In this document: one piece after another, positions 35,272 to 45,032 of the stretch
How the letters are laid out: every line of letters begins with the position of its first letter
Position numbering within the stretch: position 1 is the stretch's first letter
The notes under the pieces: generated by a model
What the model was told of the DNA's origin: nothing
The model's database searches: none
What the model saw: the letters and a program-made list of their open reading frames with translations, nothing else
DNA from: Roseburia sp. AF12-17LB
Lineage (GTDB): Bacteria > Bacillota > Clostridia > Lachnospirales > Lachnospiraceae
Assembly (NCBI RefSeq): GCF_003479605.1
Contig: NZ_QUHR01000007.1
Coordinates: 1 to 64,000 of the forward strand
Direction: 5' to 3'
DNA length: 64,000 nt
Made by a program: the position numbers and the translations under genes

Positions 35272-36024
35272 ATGAAAAATTCAACATTTTTCCCTCGTGA
35301 AGAAAGAGCAGACGTTTTATTTGAAAAGATTTTGCATGACCCATGGGCCTGTGAAAGACTTCAGGAAACTTTTTGCAATTATTTATTCTGTAATGATGAA
35401 TTTGATTCTTCTCTTTCTTCACAGGATTTTTCAGAAGCTCTTTTTGATGCTTATCAAAATAAAGATTTATCGGCATTTCTTATGGCTATCTGCCGGAATA
35501 CCCTATTCGATTTACTGAGGAATTCCTATCTGATTCCCTACCGTTTCAACGCAGATGGAAAAGAAAATCCGATAATTATGACCGATGATACCGGCAGACT
35601 TCTGCCAAAGTATTGTGGTGATATTCACAATAAGGATTATCAGCATTTTCTTGAGAGCTACCGCGATTTAGGGGAACCAAAGAATATGTATTTTTCCCAG
35701 GCATACCGGTACAGCCACGCTTATACCGGTGAAGATACCATTGGACAGCTTGTCTTAGAACGCAGCCATGGGGTGCTTCTCATCCGGGAGCTTCCAGATA
35801 CCATAAAACAGAAGGAGACCGAAGCGGAAGCCTACTCTGCAATCTTCGACCTTGTACTGAAATTAGAGAAAGAGCTTCCAATGGCATTTGTCTTCTACGG
35901 ACAGGATTCTCTTGTGGAACATGATGAAAAATATGATGAAATCGGCATTTTCCTTCCAAATTCCATTTTTTTAAAGAATCTGGAACGGCATATTGCCAAA
36001 GCTGAGGCGATTATTTATGAATAA
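35272..36024 (+). CDS. Unknown protein encoded with a ThrE-type exporter
   Basis: 250 residues, soluble, no signal peptide or membrane segment. I do not recognise a family. The N-terminal half is helical and rich in Phe/Leu (DPWACERLQETFCNYLF); the C-terminal half is mixed with several acidic loops. Codon use resembles its neighbours. It overlaps the exporter gene by 8 bases, so the two are coupled; it may be a cytoplasmic partner or simply share regulation. Confidence 0.75.
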   Translation: MKNSTFFPREERADVLFEKILHDPWACERLQETFCNYLFCNDEFDSSLSSQDFSEALFDAYQNKDLSAFLMAICRNTLFDLLRNSYLIPYRFNADGKENPIIMTDDTGRLLPKYCGDIHNKDYQHFLESYRDLGEPKNMYFSQAYRYSHAYTGEDTIGQLVLERSHGVLLIRELPDTIKQKETEAEAYSAIFDLVLKLEKELPMAFVFYGQDSLVEHDEKYDEIGIFLPNSIFLKNLERHIAKAEAIIYE

Positions 36025-37372
36025 GAGTGCATCTTCCACTACTTCATATATTGATATTATGGAAAAAAATCATATGGAAATACCCTGGCATGATTATGCC
36101 AGTGATGACAGCAACGTACTGATTGCCCAGGCGGGACTGATTGAAAAAGCCTCGGTCATCGGACGTGTGGGATTAATCATGTTATCCTGTGGAACCGGAG
36201 CCTGGCGTGTCCGTACTTCCATGAATAAGCTGTCAAAGGAACTGGGAGTTACCTGTACGGTAGATGTAGGTCTTATGTCCATCGAATTTAACTGCTTTGA
36301 TGGAAATGACTGTGTCTCCCAGTCCTTAAGCATCGCCAATACCGGCGTCAACACCTCCAAACTTTACCGCATGGAACAATTCGTAGAAAGCTTTCCAAAG
36401 GAAGAAGCCCATTTAACCGGCGAGGAAATCCATAAGCGGCTGGATGAAATCGAAAAAATCCACGCCCTTTATTCTCCCGCCAAACTGGGACTTGCGGCAG
36501 CCTTAGCCTGCTGCGCATTTACTTTTCTTCTGGGCGGAGGCCCTGTGGAAATGATTCTGGCATTTATTGCAGCCGGTATCGGAAATGTTATCCGGACCAA
36601 ATTAATCAAACATCATTTTACGCTGTTTTTAAATATTGCAGTCTCTATTTCCGCCGCCTGCCTTATGTATGCCATCTGCTTAAAGGCTGCCGAAATTTTT
36701 TTCCATGTTCCGGCAACCCATGAAGCCGGATACATCTGCTCCATGTTGTTTATTATCCCGGGCTTTCCATTTATCACAAGCGGCATTGACCTTGCGAAAC
36801 TGGATCTTCGTTCCGGACTGGAGCGGCTGACCTATTCCATCATCATTGTTCTTGTGGCTACCATGTTTGCCTGGATTATGGCAATGCTGCTTAGACTTCA
36901 GCCTCAGGACTTTACCTCTGTAAATCTCAGTGATGTTTCACGGCTGGTTCTGCGGTTAATTGCAAGCTTCTGCGGCGTATTTGGATTCTCTATTATGTTT
37001 AACAGTTCCATTCCCATGGCAGCTACTGCTGCACTGATTGGCTCCGTTGCCAATACCTTACGTCTGGAACTGGTTGACTTTACCGGAATTCCAGCCGCTG
37101 CTGCTGCCTTTATCGGTGCACTGACCGCCGGTCTGCTGGCATCCTTTATTAAGAAAAACAATGGATATCCGCGAATCTCTTTAACCGTACCTTCCATTGT
37201 AATTATGGTTCCGGGACTATATCTTTACCGCGCCTTCTATAACTTTGGCATTATGTCCTTAACGGAAGCGGTTTCCTGGTTCTCCATTGCCATAATGATT
37301 ATTATTGCCCTGCCGCTGGGACTTATTTTCGCAAGAATACTTACCGACCGGACTTTCCGGTACTGCACCTGA
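36017..37372 (+). CDS. Threonine/serine exporter family protein (ThrE-type)
   Basis: 451 residues from ATG 36017, inside the end of the preceding gene and preceded by GAGG. The N-terminal cytoplasmic region (about 1-165) with GVTCTVDVGLMSIEF matches the ThrE N-domain, followed by about ten transmembrane helices covering both ThrE halves in one chain. In many Clostridia the two halves are separate; here they are fused as in Corynebacterium ThrE. Likely exports small amino acids. Confidence 0.85.
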   Translation: MNKSASSTTSYIDIMEKNHMEIPWHDYASDDSNVLIAQAGLIEKASVIGRVGLIMLSCGTGAWRVRTSMNKLSKELGVTCTVDVGLMSIEFNCFDGNDCVSQSLSIANTGVNTSKLYRMEQFVESFPKEEAHLTGEEIHKRLDEIEKIHALYSPAKLGLAAALACCAFTFLLGGGPVEMILAFIAAGIGNVIRTKLIKHHFTLFLNIAVSISAACLMYAICLKAAEIFFHVPATHEAGYICSMLFIIPGFPFITSGIDLAKLDLRSGLERLTYSIIIVLVATMFAWIMAMLLRLQPQDFTSVNLSDVSRLVLRLIASFCGVFGFSIMFNSSIPMAATAALIGSVANTLRLELVDFTGIPAAAAAFIGALTAGLLASFIKKNNGYPRISLTVPSIVIMVPGLYLYRAFYNFGIMSLTEAVSWFSIAIMIIIALPLGLIFARILTDRTFRYCT

Positions 37373-37432
37373 TAAATTTTATACGCTTAAAATTATTTAT
37401 TTTATACATGATTACAGAAAGGAAGAATCGAT

Positions 37433-38734
37433 ATGCTTACAGCCGTAACAGGAATTAACTGGGGAGACGAAGGAAAAGGACGTGTCATTGATCTGCTTGC
37501 AGAACATGCAGATGTCGTTGTCCGTTATCAGGGTGGCAACAATGCCGGTCATACCGTTGTAACCAAACAGGAAAAATTTGTCTTAAATCTTCTGCCGTCC
37601 GGCATTCTGCATCCCAATGTGGTATGCGTACTGGGGGATGGAATGGTCATTGATTTAGAGCACCTCACCCATGAAATTGAAGATATCGAAAGCCGCGGTA
37701 TTTCTATTACCCCGGAACATTTAAAACTTTCCAAACGTGCCACCATCTCCATGCCATGGCACAGGATTCAGGATGAACTGGAAGAAACACGTCTTGAGAA
37801 ATCCGGTGCTGCCTTCGGCTCCACCCGCCGCGGCATTGCTTACGCATACAGCGATAAATACCGGAAGAAAACACTGCGTCTTGGTGATTTGCTTCATTTA
37901 AAAGAAGAAAATGTCCAGGTTCGGATAAAAACCATGTTGGAATCCAAAAATCTGGAACTGGCAGGCAGTTATCATCAGGAGCCGATGTCTTATCCGGCAT
38001 TGCTGTCCTGGTGTGAAAAACAGGCTTCCCTTTTTGCACCTTATATCTGCGATACCGGAAGCTTCTTGGAAAATGCTCTTGCCAGCCATAAAAAGGTGGT
38101 TTTGGAAGCCCAGCTTGGAGCCATGCGTGATATCGATTATGGTATTTTCCCTTACACTTCAAGTTCCTCCACCATTTCCGCCTATGGTCCGATTGGAGCC
38201 GGTATCCCGGGTGAATCCCTAGACCATGTTGTGGGTGTCCTAAAAGCATATTCCACCTGTGTGGGAGCCGGACCTTTCGTAGCAGAAAGAGCCATGTCCG
38301 AAGACTGGTGCAACATCCTTCGTAAATTTGGAAATGAATACGGTGCTGCCACCGGCCGTCCACGTAGAGTCGGACCTTTTGATGCCGTTGCCAGCCGTTA
38401 TGGATTGAAATGCCAGCATGCAGATAAAATTGCCTTAACGAAGCTTGATGTTTTAAGCTCCCTGACAGAAATCCCTGTCATTACTGCTTATGAAAGAAAT
38501 CATAAGACCACAACCGTCTTCGACCCTACCGAAAATATCGATAGCTTCTCTCCGGTTGTAACAATGCTTCCGGGCTGGAAACAGGATATTTCTGCCTGCC
38601 GCAAATATGAAGATTTACCGGAAAATGCCAGATTATACATTGAAACATTAGAACGCCTTTTAGACTGCGATATCCAGTTTATTTCCACTGGTGCAGAACG
38701 AAATGAATACATGATAAAGGGGGAATGGCTTTGA
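37433..38734 (+). CDS. purA: Adenylosuccinate synthetase
   Basis: 433 residues. GTP/IMP motifs are present: [14 protein letters not shown] at the N-terminus, catalytic His in GNNAGHTVV, and [17 protein letters not shown] segment. It converts IMP, aspartate and GTP to adenylosuccinate in AMP synthesis. GAAAGGAAG lies before the ATG. Its TGA overlaps the likely TTG start of pyrB. Confidence 0.96.
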   Translation: MLTAVTGINWGDEGKGRVIDLLAEHADVVVRYQGGNNAGHTVVTKQEKFVLNLLPSGILHPNVVCVLGDGMVIDLEHLTHEIEDIESRGISITPEHLKLSKRATISMPWHRIQDELEETRLEKSGAAFGSTRRGIAYAYSDKYRKKTLRLGDLLHLKEENVQVRIKTMLESKNLELAGSYHQEPMSYPALLSWCEKQASLFAPYICDTGSFLENALASHKKVVLEAQLGAMRDIDYGIFPYTSSSSTISAYGPIGAGIPGESLDHVVGVLKAYSTCVGAGPFVAERAMSEDWCNILRKFGNEYGAATGRPRRVGPFDAVASRYGLKCQHADKIALTKLDVLSSLTEIPVITAYERNHKTTTVFDPTENIDSFSPVVTMLPGWKQDISACRKYEDLPENARLYIETLERLLDCDIQFISTGAERNEYMIKGEWL

Positions 38735-39672
38735 GACACCTAATCAGTCCACTGGACCTTACAGAAGAAGAAACAACCCGTATTCTGGATCTTGCAGACC
38801 GGATTGGTATCCACAAAGAGGCTTATGCCCACCTTGCAGAAGGGAAACAGCTTGCTACACTCTTTTATGAGCCAAGCACCAGAACCCGACTGTCCTTTGA
38901 ATCCGCCATGTTAAGTCTTGGTGGTCAGACACTGGGATTTGCCGGTGCGGAACAGTCCAGTGCTACCAAAGGAGAAACCGTTGCCGATACCGTCCGGGTA
39001 GTAAGCTGTTACGCAGATATTATTGCCATGCGTCATCCAAAAGAAGGTGCACCGCTCTGCGCCTCTATGTATGCAACCATTCCGGTCATTAATGCCGGTG
39101 ACGGCGGACACTATCACCCAACCCAGACCCTGATTGACTTATTAACCATACGCCAGCGCAAGGGACGGCTTGACCACCTGACAGTAGGCTTCTGTGGTGA
39201 TTTAAAATTCGGAAGAACCGTTCATTCCCTGGTAAACAGTCTGGTACGCTATCCGGGTAACGAATTCTATTTCATTTCTCCGGAAGAACTCCGCATTCCG
39301 GACTATATGATTGAAAGAACCTTAAAGCCTTCCCACAGCACCTATCGGGAAGTCTCTAACTTAGAGGAAACACTTCCAAAGCTGGATGTTCTCTATATGA
39401 CCCGTGTCCAAAAAGAGCGTTTCTTCAACGAGGAAGACTATATCCGGTTAAAAGATACCTACATTTTAAATAAAGAAAAATTAGAACTGGCTCCTTCCGA
39501 TATGCCGGTTTTACATCCGCTTCCACGAGTCGATGAAATCTCTGTTGATGTGGATTCCGACCCGCGCGCCGCTTATTTCCAACAGGTACAGAACGGAAAA
39601 TATGTCCGTATGGCACTGATTTTAGCTCTGTTAGAAATCACGGACCCGCTAACCGGAGAAAAGGTTCTCTAA
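38731..39672 (+). CDS. pyrB: Aspartate carbamoyltransferase catalytic subunit
   Basis: 313 residues from TTG 38731, chosen because family members begin MRHLI and AAGGGGG lies six bases ahead; ATG 38725 would abut that site. Carbamoyl phosphate motif STRTRLSFE and the [11 protein letters not shown] motif are intact. It makes carbamoyl aspartate for pyrimidines. No pyrI follows, so it is presumably an unregulated trimer or its regulatory subunit is elsewhere. The purA stop and this start share bases (TTGA). Confidence 0.93.
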   Translation: MRHLISPLDLTEEETTRILDLADRIGIHKEAYAHLAEGKQLATLFYEPSTRTRLSFESAMLSLGGQTLGFAGAEQSSATKGETVADTVRVVSCYADIIAMRHPKEGAPLCASMYATIPVINAGDGGHYHPTQTLIDLLTIRQRKGRLDHLTVGFCGDLKFGRTVHSLVNSLVRYPGNEFYFISPEELRIPDYMIERTLKPSHSTYREVSNLEETLPKLDVLYMTRVQKERFFNEEDYIRLKDTYILNKEKLELAPSDMPVLHPLPRVDEISVDVDSDPRAAYFQQVQNGKYVRMALILALLEITDPLTGEKVL

Positions 39673-39684
39673 TGTTCCAGTAAC

Positions 39685-40347
39685 TTAATCCGTTTTCTCT
39701 ATTTTCATTCCGAAACGTTTTAAATCTACTTTTCCGTCCACTACTTCTATACCGTCTGCCATCAGGCGGCGTGCCTGTTCATTCTCGCCGCCAAAGGCAA
39801 AGGCTCCGGAAAGCCCGCCTTTTGCATTTACCACCCGGTAACATGGTATGTTTTCCGGGTCTTTATTCTTATGCAGGGCATTTCCTACAGCTCTTGACAT
39901 CCGCTTGTTTCCGGCAAGCTCCGCTACCTGCCCATAGGTTGCCACCTGCCCTTTTGGAATTTTCTTTACTGCTTCATAAATCCGTCTGGTAGGGCTGTCC
40001 GTTACTAAATCATAGCTTTCTGCTATCATGCGGCAGATATCTTTATCCGGGATTGTGCCATCCACGATTATGGTATTCCAGTGCTCCTTATTCTGATGAT
40101 ACCCCGGAATGACTGCAGGATAAGCACTCCGCCAGAAATCTCTCCACTGTGGGTCTGCTTTTACGTTCAGATTGAGGAATCCATCCCGCATATAAGTCCA
40201 GAGAAATGCCTTTTTGCTTTCCCTTATGCGCACCAGCTGCCAGTTCTGGTCATGGAACGGTGCCTCCTGATAGGTGTCCGGAAAAGACAGTCCGTATGCT
40301 AATATTTCTTCTCTTGTTTTCATGCTCCACTCTATGCTTTTGTCCAT
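39685..40347 (-). CDS. Fusion: MmcQ/YjbR domain and alkyltransferase (MGMT) domain
   Basis: 220 residues from ATG 40347 (AAGGGA before it). Residues about 10-115 are a MmcQ/YjbR domain of the CyaY-like fold (FHDQNWQLVRI, LNLNVKADP). The rest is an O6-alkylguanine transferase-type DNA-binding domain with IPKGQVATYGQVAELAG and NIPCYRVVNAKGG. The methyl-accepting Cys is kept, but the usual PCHRV has Tyr for His, so transferase activity is uncertain. It may act as a DNA damage-recognition protein. Its start overlaps the end of the next gene upstream by 16 bases. Confidence 0.82.
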   Translation of the reverse strand: MDKSIEWSMKTREEILAYGLSFPDTYQEAPFHDQNWQLVRIRESKKAFLWTYMRDGFLNLNVKADPQWRDFWRSAYPAVIPGYHQNKEHWNTIIVDGTIPDKDICRMIAESYDLVTDSPTRRIYEAVKKIPKGQVATYGQVAELAGNKRMSRAVGNALHKNKDPENIPCYRVVNAKGGLSGAFAFGGENEQARRLMADGIEVVDGKVDLKRFGMKIEKTD

Positions 40348-41354
40348 ATGCAATCCCTTGTAATCTCTGCCAGGCTGTGTACGCCACACATTTTCATGGT
40401 ATCTTCTAATTCGGTTCCTATCCTGGCAACATAAGACGCTACGCCTTCCCTGCCGCCGCCGTAAACCGCTGTCACAAACGGTCTTGCGATAATTACCGCA
40501 TCTGCACCTAAGGCAATTGCCTTAAATACATCCGTTCCGCAGCGGATTCCACCATCTACGAGAATTTTCATGGAGTCTTTCACTGCATCCGCAATCCCGC
40601 CTAAGACTTCTGCTGTTGCCGGGCACTGGTCTAATACCCTGCCACCGTGGTTCGATACCACGATTCCGGCAGCCCCGGCTTCTTTTGCCTTTAAAGCTCC
40701 TTTTACCGTCATAATTCCTTTTACAATAAACGGAACTCCAGCAAGCTCTGCCACTTCCCGCAGTTCTTCCACGGTCTTGCTGCCTGCCGGCGGCTCCAAA
40801 TTCTTAAGAAATGGCAAGCCTGCTGCATCTACATCCATGGCTACCGCAAAGGCTTTCGCTTCGTGCACCAGTGCCATTTTTTCTTTGATGATTTCAAGAT
40901 TCCATGGCTTTACCGTTGGAATTCCAAGTCCCTGTTCTTTGGCAATTGCCTTTGTAGCTGCCACCATGACATTACTGTCTGTACCATCCCCGGTAAAGGC
41001 TGCAATGCCGCATTCCGCACAGGACGATACCAGAATATCATTATAGGAAATGTCATTGAGACAGTCTCCGTAATGCAGATTCACCGCTCCTACCGGGCCT
41101 GCAAAGAACGGATATTTAAACTCTTTTCCAAATAATTTCAGCGAAGTATCCACCGGAGCATTTTCCACAATGGTATCCATCTGCACACGAATCTCTTTCC
41201 ATTTATCATAATTACGCATGGCAGTATCGCCAATTCCCTTTGCACCGGGTCCCGGCATCTGATTCCGGCAGGCGCGTCCATTGCATTCTACACACGCCTT
41301 GCAATAATTTCCAATTCTTCCTCTTGCCTGTTCGATACATTCTGCATAATTCAA
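40332..41354 (-). CDS. FMN-dependent alpha-hydroxy-acid oxidoreductase-like protein
   Basis: 340 residues with a TIM barrel of the lactate oxidase/glycolate oxidase family: VSNHGGRVLDQCPA with the catalytic His, and GGIRCGTDVFKAIALGADAVIIARPF for flavin phosphate binding. An N-terminal extension carries C18, C21, C24 and C29, which could hold metal or an iron-sulfur cluster. In an anaerobe it is unlikely to be an oxygen-using oxidase; dehydrogenase or isopentenyl-diphosphate isomerase-like activity are alternatives. Confidence 0.82.
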   Translation of the reverse strand: MNYAECIEQARGRIGNYCKACVECNGRACRNQMPGPGAKGIGDTAMRNYDKWKEIRVQMDTIVENAPVDTSLKLFGKEFKYPFFAGPVGAVNLHYGDCLNDISYNDILVSSCAECGIAAFTGDGTDSNVMVAATKAIAKEQGLGIPTVKPWNLEIIKEKMALVHEAKAFAVAMDVDAAGLPFLKNLEPPAGSKTVEELREVAELAGVPFIVKGIMTVKGALKAKEAGAAGIVVSNHGGRVLDQCPATAEVLGGIADAVKDSMKILVDGGIRCGTDVFKAIALGADAVIIARPFVTAVYGGGREGVASYVARIGTELEDTMKMCGVHSLAEITRDCIWTKA

Positions 41355-41409
41355 TCTTCTTTCCTTCTTTCCACTCTTTTTCTTCTCTGACGTTTACTTA
41401 TCCACATAT

Positions 41410-41826
41410 CTATCTGCTGCCAAGCACAATCTGTATCAGATTCTTATCCAGCATTATGGTACGGTTCCACGGATTTAAAATGACTCCTTCGATTCCCTCT
41501 GCCTGCAATGCTCCTTGAAAAAGCTTTTCTATATCAGCTAAGAATGTGGATTTCACACTTCCGCCGCCTTTCAATTCTTCTTCAAAGCTGCTGAAGGCTG
41601 CCCACCAGGTCTTACCATCTGTCTCAATCGCCTGTAGCAGCATCTGGCTTCCACCCTTCGGTGGTTCCACTGCCACAATCACCTGACCGCCTTCCTGCAT
41701 CCGCCGGCGGATTACCGTCAGTGTATGGGCTAACTGCTCCGGTGTTGCCTCCTGCTGCAAGCCGGCAATTGCCTGTTCGATTTTTTCATTTCCTATCAGT
41801 CCCTCATCTATCTTTTCCTTTGCCAT
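41410..41826 (-). CDS. SseB-domain protein
   Basis: 138 residues. The C-terminal hundred match the SseB N-terminal domain fold (AFSSFEEELKGG, GALQAEGIEGVILNPWNRTIML). Such proteins are of unknown function in Firmicutes. The N-terminal 40 residues are helical. It stands alone, divergent from the acyltransferase gene. Confidence 0.75.
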   Translation of the reverse strand: MAKEKIDEGLIGNEKIEQAIAGLQQEATPEQLAHTLTVIRRRMQEGGQVIVAVEPPKGGSQMLLQAIETDGKTWWAAFSSFEEELKGGGSVKSTFLADIEKLFQGALQAEGIEGVILNPWNRTIMLDKNLIQIVLGSR

Positions 41827-41889
41827 ATGTGGATTCCTTTCTGTGGGGGGTATTTTTTTATCTCATTTTTTACTGCTTAGCACATTTCC

Positions 41890-41936
41890 AGCAGTGCCAT
41901 CTCGAAAATCAAAGATTTTCCCTGACTGGCACTGCT
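41890..41936. other. Palindrome in a divergent promoter region
   Basis: AGCAGTGCCA (41890-41899) pairs perfectly with TGGCACTGCT (41927-41936), with an inner AAAATC-AAA-GATTTT hairpin. A related stretch, TTTCCAGC and GCTGGAAA, brackets a wider region. It lies between divergent genes, so termination is an unlikely role. Confidence 0.6.
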
Positions 41937-42032
41937 CATTATAACACACTTTTGCTGGAAATAGTGGCATCTTGAAGCTATCTGTATTATAATAGCATGG
42001 TATTTCATTTTAGGATTAGGAGATTAGACAAC

Positions 42033-43157
42033 ATGACACCAGCTAAAACCAGAAGTTCCAACATTGAATTATTGCGTATTCTGGCTATGTTTATGATTAT
42101 TATTTTTCATATTTCTGACCACTGTGTGAAGGTACAGTTAACAGACACTGCTTCCATGCTGCGTATGAATAACGGACTGTTCTGTGAACCTGTTTTTTAT
42201 AAGAAGCTCCTGCTTCTTTCCACCTTTGCTCCAATGGGAAAAATCGGAAATGTTATTTTCATTACGATTTCCGGATACTTTATGGTTTCAAAGGGAAATG
42301 GAATTAATCTTGCCAAAATTTCCAAGAAATTGCTGTTACAGCTTGGTTTTGCCGCAGTTTCCCTGACACTGGTATCTTCCTTCTGGTACCGCATGACTGA
42401 CGGTGTCTTTTTAAAACTGGTCAACATCAATAAATTTAACAGTATGTCCTGGTTTGTGGGTTACTATTTCTTTATTATGGTAATCGCTTACCTCTTTTTA
42501 AACAAGTTTCTGGCAAAACTGGACAAGCAGAAATATTTTACCTTTCTGATTGTCTTATTTGCATTTATCCAGTTCCGCTGGACCGGAAGTATGGCAAATT
42601 CCCTGGCTAACGGACTCCGGACACTGCTGACCGGTATTTTCTTATATGCCTTGGGCGGTTTTATCCACCTTTACAATCCATTTGGGAAAATCAGAACTTA
42701 TTGCCTCTATCTGATTATTGCAGTTTCCTTCCTGTTTATTTATATCTCTGCTTATAATGTAACACAGACCAATATTCAGACTTACTTTTTAAATGAAAGC
42801 AAAGACATTTTTATCCAGAAGATTCCTTCCTTTTCAGACTATAGCATTATTCCGATTCTTGTGGGACTTTCTCTGTTTGAAATCTTCCGGCGCATCCATA
42901 TTCCATGCAGCCGCATGATTAATTTTGTGGGAGCTTCCACTTTTATGGTTTATCTTTTACATGATAATGCTTTTGCTTACAGTCTCTGGAATACACAGGA
43001 CTGGATTACCCTGCTCTATGAGCATCCATATATTTACCTGTTTAAGCATCTGCGCTGGGCAGCTGCCACTTTCCTCATCGGCATCCTTTTCTATATTATT
43101 TACCTGTGTCTCGGAAAAGCCCTCAGTAAATGCAGATGGTTAGTGATGAAAGAATAA
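42033..43157 (+). CDS. Acyltransferase 3 family membrane protein
   Basis: 374 residues from ATG 42033 (AGGAG ahead). About ten transmembrane helices; the N-terminal SSNIELLRILAMFMIIIFHIS is the family hallmark containing the conserved His. These enzymes O-acylate cell-surface polysaccharides, peptidoglycan or lipids. No polysaccharide cluster is nearby, so the acceptor is unknown. Confidence 0.88.
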   Translation: MTPAKTRSSNIELLRILAMFMIIIFHISDHCVKVQLTDTASMLRMNNGLFCEPVFYKKLLLLSTFAPMGKIGNVIFITISGYFMVSKGNGINLAKISKKLLLQLGFAAVSLTLVSSFWYRMTDGVFLKLVNINKFNSMSWFVGYYFFIMVIAYLFLNKFLAKLDKQKYFTFLIVLFAFIQFRWTGSMANSLANGLRTLLTGIFLYALGGFIHLYNPFGKIRTYCLYLIIAVSFLFIYISAYNVTQTNIQTYFLNESKDIFIQKIPSFSDYSIIPILVGLSLFEIFRRIHIPCSRMINFVGASTFMVYLLHDNAFAYSLWNTQDWITLLYEHPYIYLFKHLRWAAATFLIGILFYIIYLCLGKALSKCRWLVMKE

Positions 43158-43239
43158 TCTTCCTTATATCTGTTGCACAATTCTTCCTCTTATGTCATGA
43201 TAGAATTGGTTTAAAAAAATACACGGGAGAAAAAAGAAA

Positions 43240-44181
43240 ATGGAAGAATTTAAAAAGGATTTATTGAAAGTCTGTGGGAAAAACATCGCTGCACTGATTA
43301 TTTTCTTTGTATTAGGTGGCGTTTTCCTTGCCTTCGGTCTTCTGATGTGGATTACTGCTTATGATCCGTTTGACGCACAGACCGATGGTTACGCAACAAT
43401 GGAGGTTACTTATGTAATGGGGCCATTTGCGGAGCTTACTTCTGATGGAAAAGATCACACAGAATTCTATATTGCAGAGGATTCTGAAGGTTACTGGAGT
43501 ATCATTGCTACCAAGGGAGAAACTTCCCTTCCGGTCTATGGTGTAGACGTAGATGACACTGTTCTCGACAGCTTACCTGCTCACACGATCCGGGGAAAAA
43601 GCACCAGCATGCCTCCTCAGGCAGCTCATTATCTGGTGGATTATCTTTCTGATACCGGACTGGACATTACTACTTACAACTATGACGAGTACTTTGGTGA
43701 CCATTATCTGGATACCACACACACAGCCGTTGAAAACAGCATTGTACTCTATGTGATTGCTGCCGTATTTACAGTTCTTGGTATTATTATTTTTTCAGCA
43801 GGCGGCAACAAGAAAAAGGCCGTTAAGAAAAAGATTGCTCTCTTAGAACAGAATGGCGGTCTGCAGCGGATTTACTCTGATTTTGCCAACAGCCCACGCA
43901 TTTTTTCACCAAAGCTTGGCGTTGCTGTTTCCAATCATTTCATATTGGATTACAACAATACAAAGGAAGGCTTCTATGTCACTCCTTTAGACGATATTAC
44001 GAACGTTTTCAAATGTAACATGTTAAATGGTGACCCGACAACAACCAGCTATATTGCACTGGAAACTGCAGATGGTAAACGTACTCTGGTTGCCGCTCAC
44101 AGTGGAAAAAGCAAAGATTTTGATCAGGTTCTTAATCAGTTAAAAGCAAATATTCATCAGGGAGGTGTTATGACATGGTAA
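43240..44181 (+). CDS. Membrane protein, possibly DUF6709
   Basis: 313 residues with a cytoplasmic N-terminus, a helix near 19-40, an extracytoplasmic domain (about 45-165), a second helix (about 168-188) and a C-terminal cytoplasmic beta-rich domain (FILDYNNTKEGFYVTPLDDITNVF). This layout recalls DUF6709 proteins of Lachnospiraceae; I am not certain of the name. It overlaps the zinc-ribbon gene by 7 bases. Confidence 0.6.
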   Translation: MEEFKKDLLKVCGKNIAALIIFFVLGGVFLAFGLLMWITAYDPFDAQTDGYATMEVTYVMGPFAELTSDGKDHTEFYIAEDSEGYWSIIATKGETSLPVYGVDVDDTVLDSLPAHTIRGKSTSMPPQAAHYLVDYLSDTGLDITTYNYDEYFGDHYLDTTHTAVENSIVLYVIAAVFTVLGIIIFSAGGNKKKAVKKKIALLEQNGGLQRIYSDFANSPRIFSPKLGVAVSNHFILDYNNTKEGFYVTPLDDITNVFKCNMLNGDPTTTSYIALETADGKRTLVAAHSGKSKDFDQVLNQLKANIHQGGVMTW

Positions 44182-44426
44182 TTATCTACGGTACAAGAAC
44201 AGTTTTTAAACGTGAAGGCCCGGTTGGCACTTCTGTCTGCCCAAACTGCCGGCATAATGTCATGCATACCCTTTGCAGACAGTTAAATCAGGCAACCCTT
44301 TTCTATATTCCGATTTTCAGCCACCAGAAACAGCGTGGCATTATGTGCGAAAGCTGCGGTATGATTACACCGGTCAGTGCACAGGAATACCGGGAACGGA
44401 AACAGGCTGCAAAGATGTATTATTAA
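44175..44426 (+). CDS. Small zinc-ribbon protein
   Basis: 83 residues with two CxxC knuckles (CPNCRH and CESCGM) about 36 residues apart, typical of a zinc ribbon, and a middle stretch ATLFYIPIF that is hydrophobic. Similar short proteins follow membrane proteins in many Firmicutes. Coupled to the gene before it; function unknown. Confidence 0.75.
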   Translation: MVIIYGTRTVFKREGPVGTSVCPNCRHNVMHTLCRQLNQATLFYIPIFSHQKQRGIMCESCGMITPVSAQEYRERKQAAKMYY

Positions 44427-44478
44427 ACAATGTCTTATCGATATAACGTCAGCTCTTGCGGATATCTGGCAACACAAA

Positions 44479-44546
44479 ACCGCCACATACACAGGCAATA
44501 CGCACATCTGATGATGGCTTTGTCTTATGTATGTGGCGGTATTTTA
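44479..44546 (+). terminator. Terminator after the zinc-ribbon gene
   Basis: A perfect 12-bp stem ACCGCCACATAC/GTATGTGGCGGT with a 38-base loop is followed by ATTTTAAT. It also faces the convergent cupin gene and may serve both. Confidence 0.75.
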
Positions 44547-44560
44547 ATACTTACTTCTTC

Positions 44561-44893
44561 TTAGAATACTACGACTAAAAGCATTTTAAACTGCTCTTTT
44601 CCATATACGGCATGTGGATGTCCTGCCGGCATTACGATGGACTGTCCTTCCGTCAGTTGGAATTTCTCACCATCAATGGTTACTTCTCCAACTCCATCCA
44701 GACAGGTTACAAAGGCATCTCCGCTGGAAGCGTGTGTGCTGATTTCCTCGCCCTTTGCAAAGGAAAATAAGGTTACGCTTACTGCATCATTCTGTGCCAG
44801 TGTCTTACTTACAATCTGTCCATCCTGATATGCTACTTCTTCTTTTAAATTTAAAACTTCTTTCTTGGAAATATTTTTTAATAAATCTGCCAT
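44561..44893 (-). CDS. Cupin-domain protein
   Basis: 110 residues, a single beta-barrel cupin: FAKGEEISTHASSGDAFVTCLDGVGEV (motif 1, one His) and GQSIVMPAGHPHAV (motif 2). Likely binds a metal and a small molecule. Common in gut Clostridia as a stand-alone gene; function unknown. Confidence 0.88.
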   Translation of the reverse strand: MADLLKNISKKEVLNLKEEVAYQDGQIVSKTLAQNDAVSVTLFSFAKGEEISTHASSGDAFVTCLDGVGEVTIDGEKFQLTEGQSIVMPAGHPHAVYGKEQFKMLLVVVF

Positions 44894-45032
44894 TTTTGTG
44901 CTCCTTATCTTTTCTTTATCTGATTTGTATAAACCTTTTCGGTGGGTTTATCCATATTGTAGCAGATAACGGAGTGACTGACTGTTGGATTTCCAACATT
45001 TATGCAAAGAATTTATTTCAATAGGAAATCTC

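Noticed and set aside
37707..38363. 218-codon minus-strand frame inside purA
   Set aside because: Entirely antisense to purA, with no start signal and low-complexity basic composition.
41890..41936. Palindrome considered as a terminator
   Set aside because: It lies between divergent genes, so no transcript needs ending there.
44985..45005. TGTTGGA/TCCAACA hairpin after the GH13 gene
   Set aside because: It has no T-run on the minus strand and only a 7-bp stem.
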